Shown here: positions 1 through 5,655 of the stretch, one piece after another
Position numbering within the stretch: the first letter of the stretch is position 1
How the letters are laid out: each line of letters opens with the position of its first letter
Assembly (NCBI GenBank): GCA_041686915.1
Contig: JAWLDB010000050.1
Coordinates: 1 to 14,832, forward strand
Reading direction: 5' to 3'
Length of the DNA: 14,832 nucleotides
Source of the DNA: JAWLDB01 sp041686915
GTDB taxonomy: Bacteria > Bacillota > UBA994 > UBA5500
Notes under the pieces: generated by a model
What the model was told of the DNA's origin: nothing
Database searches by the model: none
Seen by the model: the letters and a program-made list of their open reading frames with translations, nothing else
Made by a program: the position numbers and the translations under genes

Positions 1-422
1 ATGCGGTACAGCGCCGCTTGTGCGGTCGCTTGCTGCAGCGGCTCGAAGACAAGGGATTGGCCTTAGTGGGGGTACAAGTCTTGCTGCTAAGCGAGGAAAT
101 GGCCAAACAGCACTATGCTCAACATGAAGGCAAGCCCTTTTTTGGGCGGCTGATTAATTACATAACATCGGGCCCTATCTGGGCGCTAGCTGTGGTTGGT
201 CCAAATGCGGTAAGCGTAGTCAGGCACATGATCGGGGCTACAGACCCCTTAGCGGCAATCCCAGGGACGATTAGGGGCGATTTTGGCCTGCACAAAGGCA
301 GAAATCTCATACACGCATCCGATTCAGCAACAGCCGCAGAGAGAGAAATAAGCGCTTTCTTTCAACAGTCGGAGCTGATCTCTGCTGAAGCTTTTGACCA
401 GCGTTATCTGTTAGAGCAATAG
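1..422 (+). CDS. ndk: Nucleoside diphosphate kinase, 5' end cut by the window edge
   Basis: This enzyme transfers the gamma-phosphate of ATP to nucleoside diphosphates through a phosphohistidine and balances the cytoplasmic NTP/dNTP pools. The reading frame is open from the first base. The first full codons (from position 3) read AVQRR, and the two bases before them fit the end of an Asp codon, matching the KPDAVQR start of the family. About ten N-terminal residues are therefore missing, and 139 residues are visible against roughly 149 in the family. Family signatures are KPFF, ITSGP, MIGATDP, PGTIRGDF and the active-site block RNLIHASDS, with the catalytic His codon at 312-314. The TTG at 18 is not the real start. 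The next gene, cheR, follows after 73 bases. The order ndk-cheR is also found in Bacillus subtilis. Confidence 0.95.
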   Translation, partial: AVQRRLCGRLLQRLEDKGLALVGVQVLLLSEEMAKQHYAQHEGKPFFGRLINYITSGPIWALAVVGPNAVSVVRHMIGATDPLAAIPGTIRGDFGLHKGRNLIHASDSATAAEREISAFFQQSELISAEAFDQRYLLEQ

Positions 423-495
423 AGGACTATCGGCAGGATTTCCTTCCCGATGCTTGAATATTAATACTCAAGTGAGTGGGGAGGAAGGGCAGCGT

Positions 496-1281
496 ATGCG
501 TAACATAGATGAATACGGTGAGTTTTGCCGTACAGTGCACAGCGTCACCGGAGTTGACTTGAGTGGCTATAAGGAGCGACAGATGCGTCGGCGCCTGGAA
601 AGCTTGTTCAGCCGAAAAGGTTATGCATCGTTCATGGCCTACGCCGAAGCTATCAGAAATGATGCTGTTGCACGAGCTGAGTTTCTGGACAAGATGACAA
701 TAAACGTATCTGAGTTCTTTCGCAACCCTGGCAGATGGTCCGTGCTCGAGCAGAGAGTTGTTCCAGAGCTGCTTGCTTCTTCGCATGGCGGGCCAGTTAC
801 TGCCTGGAGCGCTGCGTGTTCTACCGGGGAAGAACCATATACCTTGGCCATGATAATGGAAGATGGCTTTCGCGGAACCAACTATAGTATTACGGCGACT
901 GACATCGATGAACAGGCAATTAGCCGCGCCATCAAGGCACAGTATCCGGTGACGGCTCTTCAGCAGATTCCCGAACGGTATAGAGCCCGCTTCCTGATGA
1001 ATGTCCCACAGGGGGTCGAGATTAACCCTGATTTGCGCAGGCATATAGAGTTCAAGCGCCATGACCTGCTTAGGGACCCATATCCGCGAAACATAGATCT
1101 AATTATCTGTCGCAATGTAATGATCTATTTCACTGATGATGTCAAAGAAAGGTTATATCGCAACTTCTCAGAAGCTCTTCGCCCTGGTGGCATCCTGTTT
1201 GTGGGTAGTACAGAACAGATGTTTAGGGCTAAAGAGTACGGATTCAAGGTGTTCGACTCTTTTCTATACCAACGGGTATAA
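496..1281 (+). CDS. cheR: Chemotaxis protein methyltransferase CheR
   Basis: CheR is an S-adenosylmethionine-dependent methyltransferase that methylates glutamates on chemoreceptors during adaptation. The protein has 261 residues. An N-terminal helical domain (about 1-75, with YKERQMRRRLESL at 25-37) precedes a SAM-binding methyltransferase domain. Visible motifs are NVSEFFRN (70-77), SAACSTGEEPY (105-115, SAM motif I), TATDID (133-138) and CRNVMIYF (205-212). I chose the ATG at 496 because GGGGAGG (478-484) lies before it and CheR proteins usually begin close to this point. A TTG at 454 would add 14 residues without a better ribosome site. No other chemotaxis gene is in the window. In B. subtilis ndk and cheR are followed by aro genes, but here a GNAT acetyltransferase follows. 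Confidence 0.93.
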   Translation: MRNIDEYGEFCRTVHSVTGVDLSGYKERQMRRRLESLFSRKGYASFMAYAEAIRNDAVARAEFLDKMTINVSEFFRNPGRWSVLEQRVVPELLASSHGGPVTAWSAACSTGEEPYTLAMIMEDGFRGTNYSITATDIDEQAISRAIKAQYPVTALQQIPERYRARFLMNVPQGVEINPDLRRHIEFKRHDLLRDPYPRNIDLIICRNVMIYFTDDVKERLYRNFSEALRPGGILFVGSTEQMFRAKEYGFKVFDSFLYQRV

Positions 1282-1345
1282 GACAGGCTCCAGGCGACTG
1301 CTTGGAGCTTGATTTGCGGTCGAGAGTGTGACAGGGGGAAAGATT

Positions 1346-1801
1346 GTGGACGAGTTATTCATCAGCCTGGGTGGAACTGAGTTGCTGGATGAGGTGGGGC
1401 AACTTTGGGAACAACTGAACGCGCATCACATTTCCCATTCGCCTCACTTCCCGGAGCAGTATGTTCGCAAGACCTTTGCGGCACGCAAAGCAGCGTTGTT
1501 AGGCAAGGCTAATGGAAGCGTGGGGGTAATCCTCGCGCTTAACGCTGAAGGCATTCCAGTGAGTTACTGCATCTGCACTGTTCAGGATAGGATTGGCGAG
1601 ATTGACTCGCTTTACGTGCTGCCTGGGTACCGCAGCTGTGGCTTGGGTGATCTATTGATGCGCATGGCGCTTGCCTGGTTGACGGAGCATGGTGTTACTC
1701 GCACCCGCTTGACAGTCGCTGCTGGTAACGAACAGGTCTTCGGGTTCTACGCCAAATATGGGTTCTACCCTGCGAAAACTGTGTTGGAACAAGAAGAGTA
1801 G
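1346..1801 (+). CDS. GNAT family N-acetyltransferase, substrate unknown
   Basis: The protein is predicted to move an acetyl group from acetyl-CoA to an amine. It has 151 residues, the usual size of a single GNAT domain. The acetyl-CoA-binding motif A is clear at about 86-105 (IDSLYVLPGYR followed by SCGLGDLLM), where R-x-x-x-G-x-G forms the pyrophosphate loop. Motif B is visible at 128-140 (NEQVFGFYAKYGF). I chose GTG at 1346 because AGGGGGA (1333-1339) sits seven bases upstream. The in-frame GTG at 1328 has no comparable site. The gene follows cheR by 64 bases on the same strand with no terminator in between, so it is probably cotranscribed with it. The sequence does not tell the substrate. 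Confidence 0.85.
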   Translation: MDELFISLGGTELLDEVGQLWEQLNAHHISHSPHFPEQYVRKTFAARKAALLGKANGSVGVILALNAEGIPVSYCICTVQDRIGEIDSLYVLPGYRSCGLGDLLMRMALAWLTEHGVTRTRLTVAAGNEQVFGFYAKYGFYPAKTVLEQEE

Positions 1802-1977
1802 GTAGGTGAAATGTGCGTATAGCGAAGACCGGGTGCCAGCATCTCCAGAAACGCACTTTTTGGGCGCTTAGAGGTGATCTAGCCGGAGCATGGGCTTAGG
1901 GGCCTGGTTAGCAGCATGAGTAGCGTATAGAGGCTTGTAAGGAGCCAGTAGTGCCGCAGTGTCATTGCATGAACGAA
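1802..1977. other. Intergenic gap after the GNAT gene
   Basis: No credible gene is seen here. A weak possible hairpin pairs GTGCGT (1813-1818) with ACGCAC (1851-1856), followed by five T. Its loop is over 30 bases, so I give it little weight as a terminator for the GNAT gene. Confidence 0.4.
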
Positions 1978-2007
1978 AAAAAGACCCGCATCTCTGCAGG
2001 TCTTTTT
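1978..2007. terminator. Bidirectional Rho-independent terminator between the GNAT gene and the tRNA operon
   Basis: AAAAAGACC (1978-1986) pairs with GGTCTTTTT (1999-2007). A small inner stem (GCA 1988-1990 with TGC 1995-1997) closes a TCTC loop. A-rich and T-rich flanks give U-tracts on both strands, so it can end + strand transcripts from the cheR side and the - strand tRNA operon, whose last gene ends five bases away. Confidence 0.8.
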
Positions 2008-2011
2008 AAAA

Positions 2012-2097
2012 TGGTGCGAGGGAAGGGACTCGAACCCTTACACCTTTTGGGCACTAGATCCTAAGTCTAGCGCGTCTGCCAATTCCGCCACCCTCGC
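2012..2097 (-). tRNA. tRNA-Leu, anticodon UAG
   Basis: The - strand folds as a class II tRNA with acceptor stem GCGAGGG/CCCTCGC and discriminator A. The anticodon arm is CTAGA-CTTAGGA-TCTAG, giving anticodon TAG (reads CUA and CUN codons). There is a long variable arm (GTGCCCAAAAGGTGT region) and a TTCGAGT T-loop. CCA is encoded at 2012-2014. It is the last gene of the seven-tRNA operon and lies directly before the terminator. Confidence 0.96.
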
Positions 2098-2170
2098 AAA
2101 AATGAAGTGAGGCACGGGATGTGAGTACAGGTTCCCACTTCCAAAACTCTCACTTCTTAAATCTCAAATA
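2098..2170 (-). repeat. Inter-tRNA spacer with inverted repeat (Leu-Lys)
   Basis: GAAGTGAG (2104-2111) is repeated in inverted form as CTCACTTC (2149-2156), so the spacer RNA can form a hairpin between the two tRNAs. The 3' half is a pyrimidine-rich string of CTTCCA / CTCACTTC / CTTAAATCTC words, similar in style to the next spacer at 2246-2329. It may be a processing structure or a dispersed repeat. Confidence 0.45.
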
Positions 2171-2245
2171 TGGTGGGCCATGATGGACTCGAACCATCGA
2201 CACCCCGCTTAAAAGGCGGATGCTCTACCACTGAGCTAATGGCCC
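2171..2245 (-). tRNA. tRNA-Lys, anticodon UUU
   Basis: The - strand gives acceptor stem GGGCCAT/ATGGCCC, T8-A9, a D-arm GCTCAGTGGTAGAGC, and an anticodon arm CCGC-CTTTTAA-GCGG with anticodon TTT. The T-arm is GATGG-TTCGAGT-CCATC, the discriminator is A, and CCA is encoded at 2171-2173. Confidence 0.96.
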
Positions 2246-2329
2246 ATATTGGATGCTGGAGCCTGGAAGTTGGAGGTTAGAAAACAAATAACTCTTCAAT
2301 CCCTAACCTCTAATCTCCAAGATCAAAAC
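2246..2329 (-). repeat. Inter-tRNA spacer with long imperfect inverted repeat (Lys-Gln)
   Basis: TTGGAGGTTAGA (2270-2281) faces TCTAATCTCCAA (2309-2320), 11 of 12 positions complementary. An alternative perfect pairing joins GAGGTTAG (2273-2280) with CTAACCTC (2303-2310). The arms consist of short TGGAG / GTTAG / CTAATCTCC words. This could be an RNA-processing hairpin or a degenerate dispersed repeat that has landed in the operon. Confidence 0.5.
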
Positions 2330-2405
2330 TGGCTGGGGCGGCTGGACTCGAACCAACGCATGCGGGAGTCAAAGTCCCGTGCCTTACCAACTTGGCGACG
2401 CCCCA
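2330..2405 (-). tRNA. tRNA-Gln, anticodon UUG
   Basis: The - strand folds with acceptor stem TGGGGCG/CGCCCCA and discriminator G. The anticodon arm is CGGGA-CTTTGAC-TCCCG with anticodon TTG, and the T-arm is GTTGG-TTCGAGT-CCAGC. CCA is encoded at 2330-2332. The U1-A72 pair is typical of bacterial tRNA-Gln. Confidence 0.96.
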
Positions 2406-2411
2406 ATAAGA

Positions 2412-2497
2412 TGGTGGAGGAGACTGGATTCGAACCAGTGAAGGCATTGCCAGCAGATTTACAGTCTGCCCCCTTTGGCCAACTCGGGAACTCCTCC
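2412..2497 (-). tRNA. tRNA-Tyr, anticodon GUA
   Basis: The - strand folds as a class II tRNA with acceptor stem GGAGGAG/CTCCTCC. The anticodon stem CAGA/TCTG encloses CTGTAAA, giving anticodon GTA. There is a long variable arm and a TTCGAAT T-loop. The discriminator is A and CCA is encoded at 2412-2414. Only six bases separate it from tRNA-Gln. Confidence 0.96.
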
Positions 2498-2505
2498 AAG
2501 AATAG

Positions 2506-2581
2506 TGGAGCCGGCGATGGGACTCGAACCCGCAACCTACTGATTACAAATCAGTTGCTCTGCCAATTGAGCTACGCCGGC
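2506..2581 (-). tRNA. tRNA-Thr, anticodon UGU
   Basis: The - strand folds with acceptor stem GCCGGCG/CGCCGGC and D-arm GCTCAATTGGCAGAGC. The anticodon arm is ACTGA-TTTGTAA-TCAGT with anticodon TGT, and the T-arm is GCGGG-TTCGAGT-CCCAT. The discriminator is T and CCA is encoded at 2506-2508. Confidence 0.96.
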
Positions 2582-2612
2582 TTAAATATATGAAAGTTTC
2601 AATGTAACAAAG

Positions 2613-2687
2613 TGGTGACCCCAGCGGGATTCGAACCCGCGTCGTCAGCGTGAAAGGCTGATGTGTTAACCGCTTCACTATGGGGCC
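2613..2687 (-). tRNA. tRNA-Glu, anticodon UUC
   Basis: The - strand folds with acceptor stem GGCCCCA/TGGGGTC (one G-U pair). The anticodon arm is TCAGC-CTTTCAC-GCTGA with anticodon TTC, and the T-arm is CGCGGG-TTCGAAT-CCCGC. The discriminator is A and CCA is encoded at 2613-2615. Confidence 0.96.
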
Positions 2688-2694
2688 AAGATAA

Positions 2695-2771
2695 TGGTCG
2701 GGGCAGCAGGATTTGAACCTGCGACCTCCTGCTCCCAAGGCAGGCGCGCTACCAAACTACGCTATACCCCG
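2695..2771 (-). tRNA. tRNA-Pro, anticodon UGG
   Basis: The - strand folds with acceptor stem CGGGGTA/TGCCCCG (the innermost position is weak). The anticodon arm is CCTGC-CTTGGGA-GCAGG with anticodon TGG, and the T-arm is GCAGG-TTCAAAT-CCTGC. The discriminator is A and CCA is encoded at 2695-2697. It is the first gene of the operon, starting a few bases after the promoter. Confidence 0.96.
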
Positions 2772-2786
2772 TGGCGAACATTATAG

Positions 2787-2815
2787 ATTATAACTCAGAA
2801 GTTGCTTGCCGTCAA
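2787..2815 (-). promoter_or_regulatory. Promoter of the tRNA operon
   Basis: On the - strand, TTGACG (2810-2815) and TATAAT (2787-2792) are separated by 17 bases, a near-perfect housekeeping sigma promoter. A second TATAAT lies at 2780-2785. Transcription should begin at about 2780, just before tRNA-Pro, which suits a stable-RNA operon with a very short leader. Confidence 0.88.
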
Positions 2816-2951
2816 GTTTCACTTACTGGAAATCAGTGTTGCGTGTACTCCTGACAGCGAAATAAAGTATAGCACGAAAAAACCAAGCCTTGCAACCGGA
2901 AAATTTATACTGCAGACTATCAGCAGAAGACTGAATGTGGACATCGCCGAT

Positions 2952-2973
2952 TTTGTCGATATTCATCGACAAA
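2952..2973. promoter_or_regulatory. Palindromic operator with two Spo0A-box-like half-sites
   Basis: TTTGTCGAT (2952-2960) and its exact inverse ATCGACAAA (2965-2973) flank an ATTC spacer. Each half matches eight of nine positions of the Spo0A-box consensus TTTGTCRAA known from Bacillus. The palindrome ends 28 bases before the -35 box of the sigH promoter. Binding by Spo0A is an inference. Any dimeric regulator with this half-site would also fit. Confidence 0.55.
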
Positions 2974-3001
2974 TAAATAGTTGCAGTTTTCTTACAATTA
3001 A

Positions 3002-3031
3002 TTGACAAGCTTGTCCTGCATTCGCTATGAT
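3002..3031 (+). promoter_or_regulatory. Promoter of the sigH-like gene
   Basis: TTGACA (3002-3007) and TATGAT (3026-3031) are separated by 18 bases. This predicts a start near 3038 and a leader of about 60 bases before the ATG at 3097. Confidence 0.8.
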
Positions 3032-3096
3032 TCAACTAGGTTGTAAGCAGATTTTAGCAAAAATAAGTACAACTCTTTTGCAGGGAGGGCGGCTAA

Positions 3097-3750
3097 ATGG
3101 CACATTGGATGAAGCCGGTTGACAGTGAGTACACCGGTCGCAGCGATGAAGAGCTGGTCGAGCGGGCTCAGGCTGGGGATCACATGGCAGCTGAGTGTTT
3201 GCTCATGAAGTACCGGTCCATAATCATGAGCAAGGCTAAGTCCTACTTTATAGCTGGCGCTGACCGTGACGACATAATGCAAGAGGGTTTGATTGGTTTG
3301 CACAAAGCTGTACGAGACTTCCGCGCAGAACGCGGAGCCAGCTTCAGGCCATTTGCAGAGATGTGTATCACCAGGCAGGTGATCACTGCTGTAAAAGCTG
3401 CCAGCAGACAGAAGCATGCACCACTAAACTACTATCTATCCCTGGATAAACCGATTTACACCGACGGTGCGGACAGACAGCTGCTGGATGTGCTGCCTGA
3501 TAACCGTGTTACCGACCCCGCGGAAGTGTTTTTGGCGCGTGAGGAACTAACAGACGTCAGAGACAGCTTACGAGAGAAACTCAGTGAGTTTGAGTACAAA
3601 GTGTTCTTGCTGTATTTACGGGAACAATCGTATCGAGAGATTGCTAAAGCTTTGCAGACCACACCCAAGGCAGTGGATAACGCTCTTTGCAGGGTTAAGC
3701 GCAAAATCGAAACTCAGATAGCACTCTCACCCGCTGAACATACCGCTTAA
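3097..3750 (+). CDS. sigH: RNA polymerase sigma factor, SigH (sporulation) type
   Basis: This sigma-70 family factor resembles SigH, which directs early-sporulation and stationary-phase promoters. The protein has 217 residues, close to the 218 of B. subtilis SigH. Region 2 is at about 16-95 (SDEELVERAQAGD, then ADRDDIMQEGLIGLHKAVRDF), and the conserved stretch RQKHAPLNYYLSLDKPIY (104-121) is typical of SigH. Region 4 with its helix-turn-helix is at about 165-204 (SYREIAKALQTTPKAVDNAL). The start ATG has AGGGAGG (3082-3088) eight bases upstream, and a TTGACA/TATGAT promoter and a palindrome precede it. The usual clostridial SigH neighbours (rlmB, rpmG, secE, nusG) are absent, so a second SigH copy elsewhere in the genome cannot be excluded. 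Confidence 0.88.
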   Translation: MAHWMKPVDSEYTGRSDEELVERAQAGDHMAAECLLMKYRSIIMSKAKSYFIAGADRDDIMQEGLIGLHKAVRDFRAERGASFRPFAEMCITRQVITAVKAASRQKHAPLNYYLSLDKPIYTDGADRQLLDVLPDNRVTDPAEVFLAREELTDVRDSLREKLSEFEYKVFLLYLREQSYREIAKALQTTPKAVDNALCRVKRKIETQIALSPAEHTA

Positions 3751-3825
3751 GATAATAAGCTCTAACAGAATAGCTTGGCGCCCTCCATTTCAGACTATAG
3801 AATAGATGAAAGGAGGGCCTTATTC

Positions 3826-4026
3826 ATGTTATGTACATACTGTGGAGCCCGCAACGTGAGAGGTGTCATGCTCTGCGCAAAGTGTGGAGCCCCATTCAGG
3901 CTCTATGCCGAGCCACTTAGCCTGCAAGGGTCAACTATCATTGACCTGGGAGTGGATGATATAGAACGAGAGGAGATTAGAAACTACCATCATGAAGACC
4001 GTAACCGTAACCCTCACACCGACTGA
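3826..4026 (+). CDS. Small zinc-ribbon protein
   Basis: The protein has 66 residues. Two CxxC pairs at Cys3/Cys6 (CTYC) and Cys17/Cys20 (CAKC) form a zinc-ribbon of the rubredoxin-knuckle type. After it come about 40 residues rich in acidic and polar side chains with no further motif. I chose ATG 3826 because AAAGGAGGG (3809-3817) is ideally spaced. A TTG at 3775 in the same frame has no such site. The gene starts 75 bases after the sigma factor and its last 35 bases overlap the next gene, so the three are probably one transcript with coupled translation. The function is unknown. Binding to nucleic acid or to a protein partner is possible. Confidence 0.75.
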   Translation: MLCTYCGARNVRGVMLCAKCGAPFRLYAEPLSLQGSTIIDLGVDDIEREEIRNYHHEDRNRNPHTD

Positions 4027-4795
4027 GTCCAAAAGGCTGCTTGGAATGGCTACTGCCAGCCATCCAGCGGTGCAGCGCGCCTATCGTCAGGGAAGACTGA
4101 TTGTCGCCAACGGGATAACCAATGCCTATGTCCTGGAAGAGCTTACGGGCGAACCAGTAGACAAGGGCAGTTACACTGCAGGCGTAATAACTGACGGTGT
4201 TGCCTGCATAACCGATGCAGCAGTACGCCAACCGGCAGCAGTTTTCATCGCTGGTCAACGCTCGAGCGTGCCTTGGCAAGAAGCTGTTGCCGATATGGGG
4301 CCGCAGGACGTTTTCTTGAAGGGCGCTAACGCCATAGACGTACACGGCAATGCCGGAGTCCTACTGGCCGGAAAACAGGGGGGGACGATCGGAATAGCCA
4401 TGGGCCATATAGCGGCGACTGGCGCTAGACTGATCATGCCTGTAGGCTTGGAGAAGCTCATTCCGAACGTGCGGGACGCTGCGCGCCTGATGGGGCAGCG
4501 CCAGGTAACCGACAGCTTCGGGTTGGCCTGCGGCGTCTATGTCGTTAGCACTGCCGAGATTATCACGGAAGTTGAAGCCATGGAACTGTTGTTTGACGTC
4601 GAGGCGATGGCAGTTGCAGCTGGCGGAGTCGCTGGTTCGGAGGGAGCAATCACCCTGGCAGTGACCGGGGCAGGCGAGACGTGTGATGCCGTGATGAGCC
4701 TGGCTAAGCGACTTAAACAGGAGCCTGGTGTGGAAGTGCCAAAGCGCATCTGCGGAGATTGTCCATCTCCCTGCATCAACACAAGAGCAGACTAA
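3992..4795 (+). CDS. Conserved protein of unknown function, cysteine-rich C-terminus
   Basis: The protein has 267 residues, no signal peptide and no membrane segment. I recognise the type from other anaerobic bacteria but know no assigned function. Visible features are RLIVANGITNAYVLEEL (35-51), the glycine-rich block DVFLKGANAIDVHGNAGVLL (106-125), GGTIGIAMGHIAATGARLIM (130-149) and PVGLEKLIP (150-158), which together suggest an alpha/beta fold binding a nucleotide, CoA or sugar phosphate. The C-terminus carries CGDCPSPC (Cys254, 257, 261), a possible metal or Fe-S site. The ATG at 3992 lies inside the zinc-ribbon gene, and the nearest SD-like AGGAG (3971-3975) is too distant to be ideal, which suggests translational coupling. 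A hairpin at 4801-4842 follows the stop codon. Confidence 0.75.
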   Translation: MKTVTVTLTPTESKRLLGMATASHPAVQRAYRQGRLIVANGITNAYVLEELTGEPVDKGSYTAGVITDGVACITDAAVRQPAAVFIAGQRSSVPWQEAVADMGPQDVFLKGANAIDVHGNAGVLLAGKQGGTIGIAMGHIAATGARLIMPVGLEKLIPNVRDAARLMGQRQVTDSFGLACGVYVVSTAEIITEVEAMELLFDVEAMAVAAGGVAGSEGAITLAVTGAGETCDAVMSLAKRLKQEPGVEVPKRICGDCPSPCINTRAD

Positions 4796-4800
4796 AAGCT

Positions 4801-4845
4801 ACCACCTCCGGTTAGGCTATACCTAATCCATCCGGAGGTGGTTTT
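4801..4845 (+). terminator. Terminator-like hairpin that contains the ku ribosome-binding site
   Basis: ACCACCTCCGG (4801-4811) pairs perfectly with CCGGAGGTGGT (4832-4842). An inner stem TTAGG/CCTAA (4812-4816 with 4822-4826) closes a CTATA loop, and four T follow. It can end transcripts of the upstream cluster. The 3' arm also holds GGAGGTGG (4834-4841), the SD of ku, seven bases before its ATG, so the folded form would hide this site from ribosomes. Confidence 0.72.
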
Positions 4846-4848
4846 ATT

Positions 4849-5652
4849 ATGCGTAGTCTATGGAACGGGTCCATTAGCTTTGGTCTAGTCAACGTACCGG
4901 TTAAGATGTTTGCTGCCACCGAGGAAAAGGACGTCCGTTTCCGCACCCTGCACAAGAAGTGCAACACTCCGATCAAATATCAGAAAGTCTGTCCGACCTG
5001 CGATGAAGAAGTTGGACCGGACGATGTTGTGAAAGCCTTTGAGTACGAGAAAGGACGCTACGTAGTAATTAGCGCCGAAGAACTGGAAGCTTTGGCTGTA
5101 GCACAGACTCGCACCATAGACATAGTGGATTTTGTTAACCTGAAAGACATCGACCCCATCTATTGGTATAAGACATATTACCTGGGCCCGAGCGACACAG
5201 GCCACAAAGCCTACGCATTACTACGTATGGCTATGGAACAGACGGGAAAAGTCGCTATCGCCAAAATAGTGTTGCGGGACAAGCAGCATTTGGCAGCAGT
5301 CCGTGTATTGCCGGACTGTCTTGCCTTGGCGATGATGTATTATCCTGATGAAATCCGTGTGACTAGCGCATTGCCTGACCTCACCAAGGTGGAAGTGCAT
5401 GACAACGAAATACGCATGGCGACGCAATTGATTGAGAGTCTTACCGCCGAGTTTGAGGCCGCGAAGTACACTGATGACTATCGTGAATCGTTACTCAAGC
5501 TGATTGAGGCGAAAATCAGTGGAGACGCAGTAGCAATGCCTACTCCTGAGCGGCCAAGCAAGGTAGTAGACTTGATGGACGCCCTGAAAGCCTCGCTGGA
5601 TATGGTTGAGAAAAGCAAGAGCGAGCGGCAGGCACGTCCTACCGGGGATTAA
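4849..5652 (+). CDS. ku: DNA end-binding protein Ku
   Basis: Bacterial Ku is a homodimeric ring that slides onto double-strand break ends and recruits LigD for non-homologous end joining. The protein has 267 residues, within the usual bacterial range. The family start MRSLWNGSISFGLVNVPVKM is followed by the LHKKC-(x)n-YQKVCPTCDEEV cysteine-containing segment (35-55), the RYVVISAEELEAL segment and the beta-barrel core with DIDPIYWYKTYYLGP. The C-terminal end (VVDLMDALKASLDMVEKSK) is of the short type without a long lysine-rich tail. The only good SD, GGAGGTGG (4834-4841), lies in the hairpin at 4801-4842. The ligase gene begins three bases after the stop codon, forming an operon. Confidence 0.96.
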   Translation: MRSLWNGSISFGLVNVPVKMFAATEEKDVRFRTLHKKCNTPIKYQKVCPTCDEEVGPDDVVKAFEYEKGRYVVISAEELEALAVAQTRTIDIVDFVNLKDIDPIYWYKTYYLGPSDTGHKAYALLRMAMEQTGKVAIAKIVLRDKQHLAAVRVLPDCLALAMMYYPDEIRVTSALPDLTKVEVHDNEIRMATQLIESLTAEFEAAKYTDDYRESLLKLIEAKISGDAVAMPTPERPSKVVDLMDALKASLDMVEKSKSERQARPTGD

Positions 5653-5655
5653 CAC

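Larger units (their letters stand above)
2772..3096. other. Divergent intergenic control region between the tRNA operon and sigH
   Basis: This 325-base AT-rich stretch holds the - strand tRNA promoter (2787-2815), a 22-bp palindrome (2952-2973) and the + strand sigH promoter (3002-3031). Short open frames of 60-70 codons on both strands here lack ribosome sites and recognisable sequence, and they overlap the promoters, so I do not call them genes. Confidence 0.75.

Noticed and set aside
427..1062. A 211-codon frame on the - strand inside cheR
   Set aside because: It is a shadow of cheR, whose family motifs are clear on the + strand.
2249..2593. Protein-coding frame of 114 codons across 2249-2593
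   Set aside because: It runs through three tRNA genes on the opposite strand. The apparent protein is a translation of tRNA sequence.
2323..2738. Protein-coding frames on the - strand across the tRNA cluster
   Set aside because: They coincide with tRNA genes and have no ribosome site. Peptides such as RVPSPAP are typical of translated tRNA T-arms.
2802..3035. Short frames of 67 and 70 codons on both strands in the sigH upstream region
   Set aside because: They overlap each other, the two promoters and the palindrome, lack SD sequences and show no recognisable protein pattern.
4812..4826. DtxR-type metal-regulator box (TTAGG-CTATA-CCTAA)
   Set aside because: The arms resemble such boxes, but the spacing is shorter than the 19-bp consensus and the sequence is explained as the inner stem of the hairpin before ku.
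4740..4848. Forespore (SigG-type) promoter for ku
   Set aside because: I looked for a GCATA / CATNNTA pair with 17-18 spacing and found no convincing match, although the biology of B. subtilis ku would suggest one.
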